A stretch of 64,000 nucleotides of DNA from an uncultured Collinsella sp. (GTDB taxonomy: Bacteria; Actinomycetota; Coriobacteriia; Coriobacteriales; Coriobacteriaceae): assembly GCA_902464565.1 (NCBI GenBank), contig CABQJV010000004.1:1-64000 (forward strand), written 5' to 3'. Positions 8,825-17,575 of the stretch are shown here, in pieces (the first letter of the stretch is position 1; each line of letters opens with the position of its first letter). The notes under the pieces were generated by a model, which made no database searches, was not told the origin of the DNA, and saw only the letters and a list, made by a program, of their open reading frames with translations. Position numbers and translations under genes: made by a program.

Positions 8825-8862
8825 AAAAAAGCGCGGGGCCGGTTTGATTCCGACCCCGCGCT
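8825..8862 (-). terminator. Terminator of OPT transporter gene
   Basis: On the minus strand a 13-bp GC-rich stem with one mismatch (8850-8862 against 8830-8842) is followed by TTTTTTGTAT. It lies 26 bases after the OPT stop codon. Confidence 0.85.
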
Positions 8863-8887
8863 CTGCGCTGGTACGTTGTTGTTGAGT

Positions 8888-10591
8888 TTAGCCCAGCAGG
8901 CTCAGGCCAACAGAGACAAACGCTAGGATAACGCCGACGATAGACTCGCCACCGAGCAGACCGCTGGCGACAACCAGGCCCTGCTCCTGGAAGGCGGCGT
9001 CCTTGGCGGCCTTTTCCTCGTCCGAAAGACCGGCCTCGGCGTCGCGGTGAGCGGCCCACTTGTCGTAGGCGAGCTTAACGCAGGAGCCCAGGAAAGCCGT
9101 GAGCGACATATAGAACGGCAGGTACACGCCCAGACCGATCATCATGGCCGGAATGCCGAGCCAGTACATGACGATGCCGGCGATAAAGCCGCCCGCGAAC
9201 CACGGCACGCTCGGGATGCCCGAGACCATGGTGGCGACCACACTTGCCTGCGCGGCCACAAAGCTCTTGTCGGGGCCAAAGGCGTCCGGACCATAGGCAG
9301 TGACGAGCGCGACCATGACGGCGGCGGCGACCAGGGCGCCCACGATGCCGCCGATGGCCTGGCCGATCCACTGCGCACGCGGGTTGGTGCCCAGCACGGC
9401 GCCGGCCTTAAAGTCGTTCATGACGTCGCCCGCAAGGCCGCACGCCACGGCCACGATGCCGGCGATGAAGAACAGCTTGACCTGCGCGAGCTGCGCGAAG
9501 GCAGCCACGATGAGCATGACGATGAGGCCAAAGATCTCCATGGGGTCGATACCCGTCTGGCCGCAGCTCTGCGCGCTCATGATGGTGGTGACAAAGGTGA
9601 ACAGCGTGACGATGACGGCCGGAACGGGGCCAAGATCGAGTACGATGGCAACGATCACGGCGATGGCGGCAGCGCCCAGGCCAATGATACCGGCGTCGAG
9701 CTTAAGGGAGCCCGAGATGAGCGACTGCTCGTCGGTGTCGGTGGAGCTGTCGGCGGCGAGGCCGCGGACGATACCGGCGACCTGCGGCAGGATGTCCTTG
9801 AGGACGACGGCGACGCCAAAGCCCATCATGAGGCCCATACCCAGGGACTTAACAATGCCCTGTGCGGTCATAACGTCAAACAGACCGGCAGCGGTGCCGC
9901 CGACAATGATGCCAAAGTTGCCCAGCAGCGCGCCGGCAAACCAGAACGCGACGGGGGCGAAGCCCACCAAAAAGCCGATGGACAGCAACATGGGCGAGTT
10001 GTAGATGGCAAAGGTCACGCCGGGGATATTGAGCGTGCACAGCATGCTGGGAACCACGCCCAGGGCGTCGCGCAGCACGCTGTATATGCCGGCGATGGCC
10101 ATGGAGCCAAAGAGCTGCTTGCCGGTCTTGCCGCCGGCCTCGGTAGCACGCAGGGTTTGAGCTGCGGCGTTGCCGGTGGGGAACTCAAGCGCGGCGTCCA
10201 CGATAAAGTGACGGTGGATGAGTGCTGTCGCCAGAAGGCCCAAGATGGTGCCGGCGAGTGCCACGATAAACATGTCGAGCCAGCTGATCTGGTCGGCATA
10301 GCCCAGCATCCAGGCGCCCGGGATGGTAAACGCCAGACCGCCGGCGACCATGGCGCCTGCGGACATGATGGTGTGGGTGACGTTTGCCTCGTTGAGGCTG
10401 GCGTTGCCCATGAGCTTAAGGAAGAACAGCGAAATGACGGCAGCGAAAATGATCGGCCAGGGGAGCGCACCCATCTTGAGGGCGGTATAGGCCGAGCTTG
10501 CCGTGATGATCGCGCAGCCAAGGACGCCGATGACGACGCCGCGCAGCGTGAGTTGCCCGCGCATCGAAGCGCGGTTCGAGGGATTGCTCAT
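8888..10591 (-). CDS. OPT/YSL-family oligopeptide transporter
   Basis: This is a 567-residue polytopic membrane protein with roughly 14 hydrophobic segments. The N-terminus QLTLRGVVIGVLGCAIITAS, then SSAYTALKMGALPWPIIFAA and NEANVTHTIMSAGA, match OPT-family oligopeptide (or metal-chelate) symporters. Later QSCGQTGIDPMEIFG, AQWIGQAIGGIVGALVAA and FAGGFIAGIVMYWLGIPAMM are also typical. A cytoplasmic loop near residue 295 (ADSSTDTDEQS) breaks the halves. The ATG is preceded by AAGGAG at 7 bases. It is divergent from coaX, and a dyad at 10718 lies between them. Peptide import suits an amino-acid-fermenting gut anaerobe, but the substrate cannot be read from sequence. Confidence 0.88.
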   Translation of the reverse strand: MSNPSNRASMRGQLTLRGVVIGVLGCAIITASSAYTALKMGALPWPIIFAAVISLFFLKLMGNASLNEANVTHTIMSAGAMVAGGLAFTIPGAWMLGYADQISWLDMFIVALAGTILGLLATALIHRHFIVDAALEFPTGNAAAQTLRATEAGGKTGKQLFGSMAIAGIYSVLRDALGVVPSMLCTLNIPGVTFAIYNSPMLLSIGFLVGFAPVAFWFAGALLGNFGIIVGGTAAGLFDVMTAQGIVKSLGMGLMMGFGVAVVLKDILPQVAGIVRGLAADSSTDTDEQSLISGSLKLDAGIIGLGAAAIAVIVAIVLDLGPVPAVIVTLFTFVTTIMSAQSCGQTGIDPMEIFGLIVMLIVAAFAQLAQVKLFFIAGIVAVACGLAGDVMNDFKAGAVLGTNPRAQWIGQAIGGIVGALVAAAVMVALVTAYGPDAFGPDKSFVAAQASVVATMVSGIPSVPWFAGGFIAGIVMYWLGIPAMMIGLGVYLPFYMSLTAFLGSCVKLAYDKWAAHRDAEAGLSDEEKAAKDAAFQEQGLVVASGLLGGESIVGVILAFVSVGLSLLG

Positions 10592-10717
10592 ATAAAACTC
10601 CTTTGCGTATATCCGCTTCCCCCGGGAGCGCCGTTACGGATACGGCGCGGGAAGTCGGGTTACCAAGGGCCGCCGCGTGAGCTCGCAAACGACCGCGCAC
10701 CAGTATAGCCGCAAGCT

Positions 10718-10735
10718 AGTCATTTTGGGATGACT
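10718..10735. promoter_or_regulatory. Dyad in the OPT-coaX divergent promoter region
   Basis: AGTCAT and ATGACT are perfect inverted half-sites separated by six bases (TTTGGG). The site lies between divergent genes, 15 bases before a TATACT (10750-10755) that could be the coaX -10 box. It may be an operator; no regulator is adjacent. Confidence 0.3.
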
Positions 10736-10783
10736 GGTTTAGGTAGGCGATATACTGCTGGGCAGACGAAAGGAGCGCCGACG

Positions 10784-11635
10784 ATGCTTAATGGGTGCGC
10801 ATATATTTTGACGGTCGATGTGGGCAACACGTTCATTCGCTTTGGCCTGTTTGCAGAGGATTCGGCCGCGGCGCAGGAATGTCCGCTTGCGACGTGCGAG
10901 ATCACCACGCCGTCGAGCATCACAGCAGACGAGGTGCGCATGCGTCTCGTGCAGGTCATGGCCGCACTGGCGGCCGATGCGGGCATGCCGGGTGCGCTTG
11001 TGCCCGCGGCTGCCGTGCTGAGCTGCGTGGTCCCGGCGCTCGAGCGCCCGTGGAAGGTAGCGCTTTCCCGTACCTGCACGGGGCGCGTGCTCACCGTAGG
11101 GCCGGGGCTTAAGACCGGCATGCCCGTGCACTACGATGACCCGGCCGAGATCGGCCCCGACCGCATCGCCGATGCCGTGGCGGCCCGCGCCGTCTACGGC
11201 TCGCCGTGCATTGTGATTGACCTAGGCACCACGACCAATATCGAGGTCATCGATGCGCACGGCACCTTTGTCGGCGGCGTTATCGCGCCGGGCCTGGCCC
11301 TCGGCGCCCGCTCGCTTTCGGCGGCAGCAGCGCGCCTACCCCAGGTTGAGCCCTCGGCGCCAACGCACGTCATCGGCCGCAACACGCGTGAGGCCATGCG
11401 CTCGGGCGTGGTTTTGGGCGAGGTGGCACGCATCGACGGCATGCTCGACATGGTGCTTGCCGAGATGCGCGCGACCAAGGCCGCGGGGGAGAGCGATGTG
11501 CCCATCGTCATTACCGGCGACGATGCCGAGGCGCTTGCGGCGCTGGTCGGCCATAGCCTGACGGTCGATGATGCGCTGACGCTGCGGGGTCTCGCCGAGC
11601 TCTACCACATCAATCAAAAGCCCCGTCGCGCGTAG
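10784..11635 (+). CDS. coaX: Type III pantothenate kinase
   Basis: CoaX phosphorylates pantothenate with ATP, the first step of coenzyme A synthesis. The 283-residue protein carries the ASKHA motifs of type III enzymes: LTVDVGNTFIRFGLF near the N-terminus (phosphate loop with catalytic Asp), GPDRIADAVAA, VIDLGTTTNIEVID, and FVGGVIAPGLALGARSL. Length is slightly above the usual 255-260. I chose the ATG at 10784 because AGGAG lies eight bases before it; an in-frame ATG 54 bases upstream has no such signal and would add an unconserved segment. It is the first gene of a rightward run. CoA supply fits the acyl-CoA enzymes at the start of the window. Confidence 0.9.
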   Translation: MLNGCAYILTVDVGNTFIRFGLFAEDSAAAQECPLATCEITTPSSITADEVRMRLVQVMAALAADAGMPGALVPAAAVLSCVVPALERPWKVALSRTCTGRVLTVGPGLKTGMPVHYDDPAEIGPDRIADAVAARAVYGSPCIVIDLGTTTNIEVIDAHGTFVGGVIAPGLALGARSLSAAAARLPQVEPSAPTHVIGRNTREAMRSGVVLGEVARIDGMLDMVLAEMRATKAAGESDVPIVITGDDAEALAALVGHSLTVDDALTLRGLAELYHINQKPRRA

Positions 11636-11718
11636 CGATGGGGGTGATGGGACAAAAACGTCTCCGCCTTCCACCTGCTACAATGGGTCAAAATATTGCG
11701 ATTACGGAGGTGTCTGCC

Positions 11719-12243
11719 ATGTCGGACGATCTTCATCAAACTGCGTCGGGCAAGCGCCGCGACGTCATTAGCTGGGATGAGTTCTTTATGAGCGTGGCCA
11801 TCGCCGCGCAGCGCCGCAGTAAGGACCCCAACACGCAGGTGGGCGCGTGCATCGCCAACACCAACCACCGCATCCTTTCAGTGGGCTACAACGGTACGCC
11901 CTCGGCACTCAACGACGACTTTTTCCCGTGGGGCACGAGCGACGACCCGTTGCAGGATAAGCACAACTACGTGGTGCATGCCGAGGCCAACGCCGTGCTC
12001 AACTACCGCGGCTCGCTCAAAGACCTTGAGGGTTCCACGGTCTACGTCACGCTGTTTCCGTGCCACGACTGCGCCAAGATCCTGGCGCAGGTGGGCGTGG
12101 GCGAGGTCGTCTACCTGGACAATAAGTATGCCGACACCGATGACGGCCGTATCAGCCGCCGCATTCTCGACTCCTGCGGCATCAGCTACCGCCAGGTCAT
12201 CGTCGATGTCCAGATTGGTACCGGGGGACAGACTCGGCAGTAA
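11719..12243 (+). CDS. comEB: dCMP deaminase, ComEB-like
   Basis: This zinc enzyme deaminates dCMP to dUMP, feeding thymidylate synthesis. The 174-residue protein shows both zinc motifs: VVHAEANAVLN (HAE, with the proton-shuttling Glu) and FPCHDCAK (PCxxC). The substrate-side segment GYNGTPSALND is also typical of dCMP deaminases. The ATG at 11719 has GGAGG eight bases before it; the longer frame upstream lacks a signal. The last residues (GTGGQTRQ) are encoded within one arm of a GGGACAG-type inverted repeat (12223-12293), so the C-terminus may have been altered by that element. TACAAT at 11679 could be its -10 box. Confidence 0.9.
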   Translation: MSDDLHQTASGKRRDVISWDEFFMSVAIAAQRRSKDPNTQVGACIANTNHRILSVGYNGTPSALNDDFFPWGTSDDPLQDKHNYVVHAEANAVLNYRGSLKDLEGSTVYVTLFPCHDCAKILAQVGVGEVVYLDNKYADTDDGRISRRILDSCGISYRQVIVDVQIGTGGQTRQ

Positions 12244-12293
12244 TATGCGTTGTCGCTATCTGACGACGAACACAGCCAAAAGAGCCCTGTCCC
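12223..12293. repeat. GGGACAG-type inverted repeat at comEB stop
   Basis: GGGGACAGACTC (12224-12235) is matched by GAGCCCTGTCCC (12282-12293) on the other side of 46 bases, with one internal mismatch. The left arm lies inside the comEB coding end. The core is shared with hairpins at 13630, 15894, 18518, 45519 and 53283. Confidence 0.45.
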
Positions 12294-12414
12294 AAATTGA
12301 CTACTCGTGAAAGTCGCGTCTGCGCGCATGGACGGCTCGTGAGCGGGTACATGGCTGTAGTAACATAGCTTCTGTCCGCGGGCGTGCCCGCGTTATTGTG
12401 AGAAAGGAGCCCCT

Positions 12415-12693
12415 GTGGCTGTTAACGAAGAGCTGCTTAAGAAGGTTCTTGAAGAGATTCGCCCCAACCTGCAGGCCGACGGCGGCGATATGGAGTATGT
12501 GGGCGTCGACGACGAGGGCGTTGTCAAGCTGGAGCTGCAGGGCGCCTGCGCCGGCTGCCCCATGAGCTCGCTAACCCTTTCCATGGGTATCGAGCGCATT
12601 CTGAAGGAGCATGTGCCCGGCGTTACCCGCGTTGAGCAGGTCAATGCTTCCGGCGAGGCCGAGGACCTGTACGACGAGTACGCGCCGTTCTAA
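12415..12693 (+). CDS. NifU-like Fe-S scaffold domain protein
   Basis: This is a 92-residue stand-alone NifU C-terminal domain (Nfu type). It has the signature ADGGDMEYVGVDDEGVVKLE and the cluster-binding GACAGCPMSSLTLSMGIE, where CAGC supplies the two thiols that hold a [4Fe-4S] cluster across a dimer. The acidic tail is DLYDEYAPF. It would deliver clusters to apo-proteins, relevant in a genome with cluster-rich activases. Translation starts at GTG with AGGAG five bases upstream. No iscS or sufB is nearby. The 171-base gap before it holds the repeat noted at 12223 and a small GCGGGC/GCCCGC hairpin at 12378. Confidence 0.88.
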   Translation: MAVNEELLKKVLEEIRPNLQADGGDMEYVGVDDEGVVKLELQGACAGCPMSSLTLSMGIERILKEHVPGVTRVEQVNASGEAEDLYDEYAPF

Positions 12694-12742
12694 GATGCGA
12701 AAGCTGCGGACGGTACGCTCCGCATAGACGTTACGCCCAGAT

Positions 12743-12775
12743 ATGCGGCTGCGAGCGCAAGGCCCGCGGCCGCAT
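12743..12775 (+). terminator. Hairpin between NifU-like gene and lgt
   Basis: ATGCGGCTGCGAGC (12743-12756) pairs with GCCCGCGGCCGCAT (12762-12775) with one or two weak pairs, followed by only TTTG. It is either a weak terminator or an attenuator before lgt. Confidence 0.4.
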
Positions 12776-12802
12776 TTGTATGTAGGGAGCAGGGGGATCG
12801 AT

Positions 12803-13624
12803 ATGCTCAACGACCTCTACCACATGCTTGACCCCGTCGCGATCTCGGCGGGTCCCATCACCATCTACTGGTACGGCCTGGCCTACGTGGTCGGCGCTCT
12901 GCTCACGGCGGTCGTTATGTACCGCACGCAGCGTCGTTGGGGCTTCGACATTACGATTGATGACCTGACGAGCGTCGTGGTCGGCGCGGTCTTTGGTCTC
13001 ATCATCGGCGCGCGCCTGTTTTATGTCGTCTTTTACGGCGATGGCTACTATTGGACCCATCCGCTCGAAATCTTTGCCACCAACGAGGGAGGCATGAGCT
13101 TCCACGGCGGCCTGGTGGGCGGCATCTTGGGCGGCATCATCGTGTGCCGCATGTACAAGCTTGACGCCTGGACCGTCGCCGACCTTGCTGTGATCGGCGC
13201 CCCGCTGGCCCTGTGCCTGGGCCGTTGTGCCAATTTCGTCAACGGCGAGCTGTGGGGCAAACCGACTGATCTGCCTTGGGGTGTGGTCTTTGGCGGCACC
13301 GCGGGCGATATGCCGCGCCATCCCTCCCAGCTCTACGAGGCGTTTCTTGAGGGCGTCGTGCTCTTCTGTATTTTGCAGGTGCTCAGCCGCAAAAAGCCGC
13401 TGCTGCCCCAGGGTACGTTTATGGGCGTGTTCGTGATGGGGTACGGCATCGTCCGCTTTCTCGTTGAGTTTGTGCGCGTGCCCGATGCGCAGCTGGGCTA
13501 TCTGCTGGGCGGCGTCATCACCATGGGTCAGCTGCTGAGTTTGCCGCTCGTGATCGCCGGTCTGGCGCTCATCATCTTCGCCCGACACCGCAATCGCCCC
13601 CAGCGCATCTACCTCGACGCCTAA
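12803..13624 (+). CDS. lgt: Prolipoprotein diacylglyceryl transferase
   Basis: Lgt transfers diacylglycerol from phosphatidylglycerol to the lipobox cysteine of prelipoproteins, the first lipoprotein maturation step in the cytoplasmic membrane. The 273-residue protein has about seven membrane segments and the family motifs YWYGLAYVVG, GARLFYVVFY, GGMSFHGGLVGGI (conserved His-Gly), and LGRCANFVNGELWG (the Lgt signature with the essential Arg and Asn). RHPSQLYEAFLEG and FLVEFVRVPD follow. The ATG at 12803 has AGGGGG in front; the longer upstream frame would start inside the hairpin. A strong 16-bp hairpin follows the stop. Confidence 0.93.
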   Translation: MLNDLYHMLDPVAISAGPITIYWYGLAYVVGALLTAVVMYRTQRRWGFDITIDDLTSVVVGAVFGLIIGARLFYVVFYGDGYYWTHPLEIFATNEGGMSFHGGLVGGILGGIIVCRMYKLDAWTVADLAVIGAPLALCLGRCANFVNGELWGKPTDLPWGVVFGGTAGDMPRHPSQLYEAFLEGVVLFCILQVLSRKKPLLPQGTFMGVFVMGYGIVRFLVEFVRVPDAQLGYLLGGVITMGQLLSLPLVIAGLALIIFARHRNRPQRIYLDA

Positions 13625-13629
13625 CCACC

Positions 13630-13670
13630 AAGACCACCGCAAAGGGGACAGGCGCCTTTGTGGTGGTCTT
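13630..13670. repeat. GGGACAG-type hairpin after lgt
   Basis: AAGACCACCGCAAAGG (13630-13645) pairs perfectly with 13655-13670 around GGACAGGCG. There is no T run after it. The AAAGGGGACAGG core links it to the dispersed hairpins at 15894 and 53283. It could still act as a transcript 3'-end stabiliser. Confidence 0.6.
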
Positions 13671-13707
13671 GCCGAGTTTGATAGGTTTCTAGAAAGGCTT
13701 TCGGACT

Positions 13708-15891
13708 GTGAAGGATTCCGACCTCTCCACAACGGCTGCGCGCGACGCTGCCCTCATCGTCTGGTTTAAGCGCTACCCCGCCAAGCAGACGCTCATCGCA
13801 TTTTTGCTCGCGCTGTTGGCGACCACGGCGTTTTCCATCGATCCCGCCCCGGTGTCGAGCAACGCAGTCTTGGCGATTGACCCCAAAGCCTCGGGCATGC
13901 TGTACGTGTGCTACGAGGTGCTCCTCTCGTTTGCCGGCCATACCGACGCGGTCATGCTGCTTGCGCTTGCCTGCCTGCTCACGCTGCCGTTTCGCTACGT
14001 ATTCTTTGGCCGCGGCGATGCTTGGCGTCCTTCGGTGATCCTTCCGTCGCTGTTCTTTGCCGTCTGCATGGTGTTTGGCCGTAGCTACGACCTCACCGAT
14101 TCGGCCGAGATCGTGCTTGGCGACAAGGCACGCATCATTTGCGCCTGGATAGGCGGTGCGGGCTGGATGCTCTTGGCGGTCGTTGCCTTCTACCTTGCCT
14201 TTGAGTGTCTAGATTGGCTGAGCTCTCGGCGTATTCCGTTTTCCGAAGCGCACTTTGGCCGCGTATGGCGTATGGCTCACGCCGTGCTCTCGGTCCATCC
14301 CTTTGCCGGGCCCTTCCTGGTGCTTATGGTCGCCTGGGCGCCCACGCTCATCGCTTCGCTGCCCGGCCTTTTTATGGGAGATACGGGTGCGCAGATTCGC
14401 CAGTGGTTCAACTACCCCAACGGCACGAGTGACTACCTGCGTCTGCTCAATCCCAATGTGTTGCTCAACGGACATCACCCCGTGGTACACACGGCTATCA
14501 TCGGTTCGTGCGTCCAGCTGGGGCTTTCACTGTTCAACAGCGCCAACGTAGGTCTTGCCATCTACACCTGCGCTCAGTTCGTCATTACGGCCGCCTGCAT
14601 GGCCTATTCCATCTCGTCGCTGCGCAAGCTGGGCGTGAGCCTGCCGGTCCGCGGCGTGATCTTGCTGTTCTTTGTGTTTATGCCCATGTTCTCCAACTAC
14701 GCGGCCCTGCTTACCAAAGATGTGCTGTTTGCCGACGCGTTTTTGGTGCTGTTGGTGCAGACCGTGAAGCTCGTGGCATGCGGCCTGCCCCGTCGCGATG
14801 CCAATGCCGAGCGTGCGGGCGAACAGAGGCCCGTGCTCTTTGCGCGCCACGACTGGCTGCTGCTCGCTCTGGGCGCCATGGGTTCCACGTTTCTGCGCAA
14901 CGGCGGCCTGGTGTTTCCCCTGGCGGCATGCGTAATCGCGACGGCGTTTTGCGCATGGGACGCACATGTGGCTCGCCGTGCGGCCAAGCTGGCTGGTGCT
15001 GCGCCTTCGGGCGCCATCCCGCGTTTCCGCTGGGTGGGAGTTCTTGCGGTGCTTGCACTCTGCCTTGCCTCTAATATGTACTTCACCAAGGTCTTTATGC
15101 CGGCGCACGACATCACGCCTGGTTCCAAGCGCGAAATCCTCTCGATTCCGTTCCAGCAGACGGCTCGTTTCGTCCAAAAACACGACGGTCTCAACTCGGG
15201 CGTCAACCCCACGGTTAAGGAGGACGGCACCATCGTGGAGGCTCCTTGCGACGGCTTGGTGACCGACGAAGAGCGTGCCGTGATCGACCGTGTGCTCAAG
15301 TACGAGAATCTGGGCCGCCGCTACAACCCGGATAAGTCGGACGCCGTCAAAAATTGCTTTAACGAGTACGCCTTGCAGGAGGACATCAAGGCCTATTTTG
15401 AGGTGTGGGCCCAGATGTTCAAAAAGGATCCCGAGTGCTATATCTCGGCGCTCATCAATAACTACTACGGCTACTTTTATCCGAGTGCCCGCGATGCATG
15501 GGTCTACAGCACGGCGCGCAGTGCCGAGATTATGGCGAAGCCCGATAACCTCAAGTACTTCGACTTCCATCCGGTCGATAGCAAGGTTGTGCGCTGGTGC
15601 GACCACCTGATCAACCTGTATCGCGTGGCGGTGCAGCGCATTCCGTTTATCTCGCTCGCCATGAGCTCGGCCACCTATGTGTGGATCATGATCGCCGTGG
15701 TGGCCTATCTGCTACGTCGTCATTCGTGGCGCGGGCTGGCCATTTGGGTGCCGCTTTTGGGCGTGCTCGCCGTGTGCCTGATCGGTCCCTGCAACGGCTC
15801 GACCTACATGCGCTACCTGTACCCGGTCATCGCCTGCATGCCCTTTGCCATCGGCGCCACCATCACCCGCAGCGACCTCCTCTGGTCCTAA
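13708..15891 (+). CDS. DUF6020-type large polytopic membrane protein
   Basis: This 727-residue protein has about ten to twelve membrane segments in residues 25-470, a soluble loop of roughly 170 residues (about 475-640), and two or three more segments at the end. The conserved block MGDTGAQIRQWFNYP, then LLNGHHPVVHTAIIG (about 224-262) matches the acidic and HHP motifs of DUF6020, a family that resembles GT-C-fold membrane glycosyltransferases using polyprenyl-phosphate sugars. A role in cell-envelope glycosylation is therefore inferred. Translation starts at GTG with GAAAGG ten bases upstream. It stands alone between lgt and yebC with a repeat hairpin directly after its stop. Confidence 0.65.
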   Translation: MKDSDLSTTAARDAALIVWFKRYPAKQTLIAFLLALLATTAFSIDPAPVSSNAVLAIDPKASGMLYVCYEVLLSFAGHTDAVMLLALACLLTLPFRYVFFGRGDAWRPSVILPSLFFAVCMVFGRSYDLTDSAEIVLGDKARIICAWIGGAGWMLLAVVAFYLAFECLDWLSSRRIPFSEAHFGRVWRMAHAVLSVHPFAGPFLVLMVAWAPTLIASLPGLFMGDTGAQIRQWFNYPNGTSDYLRLLNPNVLLNGHHPVVHTAIIGSCVQLGLSLFNSANVGLAIYTCAQFVITAACMAYSISSLRKLGVSLPVRGVILLFFVFMPMFSNYAALLTKDVLFADAFLVLLVQTVKLVACGLPRRDANAERAGEQRPVLFARHDWLLLALGAMGSTFLRNGGLVFPLAACVIATAFCAWDAHVARRAAKLAGAAPSGAIPRFRWVGVLAVLALCLASNMYFTKVFMPAHDITPGSKREILSIPFQQTARFVQKHDGLNSGVNPTVKEDGTIVEAPCDGLVTDEERAVIDRVLKYENLGRRYNPDKSDAVKNCFNEYALQEDIKAYFEVWAQMFKKDPECYISALINNYYGYFYPSARDAWVYSTARSAEIMAKPDNLKYFDFHPVDSKVVRWCDHLINLYRVAVQRIPFISLAMSSATYVWIMIAVVAYLLRRHSWRGLAIWVPLLGVLAVCLIGPCNGSTYMRYLYPVIACMPFAIGATITRSDLLWS

Positions 15892-15893
15892 GT

Positions 15894-15926
15894 TTGGTGC
15901 AAAGGGGGCAGGTTACTTTGCACCAA
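15894..15926. repeat. GGGACAG-type hairpin after DUF6020 gene
   Basis: TTGGTGCAAA (15894-15903) pairs perfectly with TTTGCACCAA (15917-15926). The loop holds GGGGGCAGGTTAC. It is nearly the same as the element at 53283-53315. Confidence 0.7.
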
Positions 15927-16057
15927 GGGGTTGCATCATCACGTCGCCTTCATTTTGGGGTTTATCTCGCAGGCCAGTAGGTATATCATAACGACGTTTG
16001 TTTATATTGCCCGAGCATCTGCGCTGGGCTTTAGGTCGAAACCGATAGGAGACACGT

Positions 16058-16864
16058 ATGTCCGGACACTCTAAGTGGGCCACAACCAAGCATCGTAAGG
16101 GCGCGCAGGACGCCAAGCGTTCCGCCCTCTTCTCCAAGCTGAGCCGCAACATCACCGTTGCTGCCCGTCTCGGCGGTGACCCGCTGCCCGAGAACAACGC
16201 TAGCCTCGCCGCTGCCGTTGCCAAGGCCAAGGCTCAGTCCATGCCTAAGGACAAGATCAAGTCCGCTATCGACAAGGCCTTCGGTTCGGGTGCCGACGCC
16301 GCCGTCTACGAGAACATCGTGTACGAGGGCTACGGTCCCGCCGGTGTCGCCGTCTACGTTGACTGCCTGACCGACAACCGCAACCGCACCGCCGCTGATG
16401 TCCGTTCCGCCTTCTCCCACGCTGGTGGCAACCTGGGCACCTCGGGCTCCGTCGCCTTCCAGTTTGAGCGCAAGGGCCAGATCGTCGTCGCCAAGGAGAT
16501 CCTGGACGAGAACGCCAAGAAGGAGACCATGATCGCCAACGGTCCTGCCGGTGACGAGGATGAGTTCATGATGGCCATCGCCGAGGCCGGTGGCGAGGAC
16601 TACGAGGACGCCGGCGAGGAGTGGATTGTCTGGACCGCTGCTAACGACGTCATGGCTGTCTCCAAGGCGCTCGAGGAGCAGGGCGTCCAGGTCAAGGGCT
16701 CCGAGACCACCATGGTCCCGACCACCCCGACCGAGGTCTCCGGTACCGACGCCAAGAAGGTCCAGCGCCTCATCGACCGTCTTGAGGAGCTCGACGACGT
16801 CCAGGATGTTTACAGCACCATGGACATGACCGACGAGGTCATCGCTGCCCTCGAGGAGGAGTAG
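16058..16864 (+). CDS. yebC: YebC/PmpR family protein
   Basis: The N-terminus MSGHSKWATTKHRKGAQDAK and LSRNITVAARLGGDPLPENN are the YebC/TACO1 signature. The family was first described as DNA-binding regulators; recent work on the type I branch gives it a role in relieving ribosome stalling at polyproline stretches. The usual length is about 240-250; this one has 268, the surplus lying in acidic segments (GDEDEF, GGEDYEDAGEEW) and in a DMTDEVIAALEEE tail. The ATG has AGGAGA nine bases before it. In many genomes yebC sits next to ruvC; here no ruv gene follows, and a strong terminator isolates it. A polyproline role would suit the AP-repeat protein at 19896. Confidence 0.92.
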   Translation: MSGHSKWATTKHRKGAQDAKRSALFSKLSRNITVAARLGGDPLPENNASLAAAVAKAKAQSMPKDKIKSAIDKAFGSGADAAVYENIVYEGYGPAGVAVYVDCLTDNRNRTAADVRSAFSHAGGNLGTSGSVAFQFERKGQIVVAKEILDENAKKETMIANGPAGDEDEFMMAIAEAGGEDYEDAGEEWIVWTAANDVMAVSKALEEQGVQVKGSETTMVPTTPTEVSGTDAKKVQRLIDRLEELDDVQDVYSTMDMTDEVIAALEEE

Positions 16865-16933
16865 CGCCCACACGGGTTAAGCCGTGCATATCTGGGCATA
16901 ATGAAGCGAGCATGCAAGCCTCGTGGAATAGAT

Positions 16934-16975
16934 GAGCCGGATCCGCGTGCGTATGGCACCGGACCCGGCTCTTTT
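16934..16975 (+). terminator. Terminator after yebC
   Basis: GAGCCGGATCCG (16934-16945) pairs with CGGACCCGGCTC (16960-16971) with one mismatch, followed by TTTT. Confidence 0.85.
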
Positions 16976-17029
16976 ATAACGATGCGAATCGTTTTGCATT
17001 CTGTGGACCGAAACCTGAAGGGAGCGCGC

Positions 17030-17575
17030 GTGCGCGTACTCAAACGAGCCCTAGCGATCGTGTATCTTGCCGCCGCCATCGTGGCGCTGGGTACGCTTAT
17101 CTGCCAGTTCTGGGGACCGTATACGTATCGCTTTATGCTGCTGCTGCGTGACGCCATGCCTCGCGTCGTCGTTACGGCGTGTGCCGCTATCGTGGCACTT
17201 GGCGTGCTCATCGGTTTTTTCCGCCTGATGTTCGCGCGTCGCGAGCCGTCCTGCGTGCATCCGGCAGGGGAGCGCAATATCGAGGTCACGCTTGCAGCGC
17301 TTTCCTCGTGCGCCCGTGCCGCGGCGGAGTGCGATGATCGCGTGATGGTTGAGCATATCGAGGCGCGCGTTCAAGGCTCCGACGAGTCGCGCGTTCGTTT
17401 TAAGGTCGAGGCCATCGCACTCGACGACCGGGACGTGGCCTCTCAAGCTATCGCGATGCAGCAACGCATCGAGGAGGCCTGCGACACCATGCTCGGCACG
17501 CCGGGCACGACCGCGCGCGTCCGTTTTTTGCCGTCCAAGACTACCGTCCAGACCGTGGAGGTTTCCGGTGAGTGA
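17030..17575 (+). CDS. amaP: AmaP-like alkaline shock membrane anchor protein
   Basis: The 181-residue protein has two N-terminal membrane segments (ALAIVYLAAAIVALGTLIC and VVVTACAAIVALGVLIGFF) followed by a soluble domain like the AmaP family, which tethers Asp23 to the membrane. The GTG at 17030 is chosen: GAAGGGAG lies five bases before it and it is downstream of the yebC terminator, whereas an ATG at 16901 would place the start inside that terminator. It overlaps the DUF2273 gene by eight bases and is followed by asp23, the standard order of this envelope-stress operon in Gram-positive bacteria. Confidence 0.8.
   Translation: MRVLKRALAIVYLAAAIVALGTLICQFWGPYTYRFMLLLRDAMPRVVVTACAAIVALGVLIGFFRLMFARREPSCVHPAGERNIEVTLAALSSCARAAAECDDRVMVEHIEARVQGSDESRVRFKVEAIALDDRDVASQAIAMQQRIEEACDTMLGTPGTTARVRFLPSKTTVQTVEVSGE

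Noticed and set aside
16901..17029. Upstream extension of AmaP from the ATG at 16901
   Set aside because: It would place the start before and inside the yebC terminator; the GTG at 17030 has a good ribosome-binding site.
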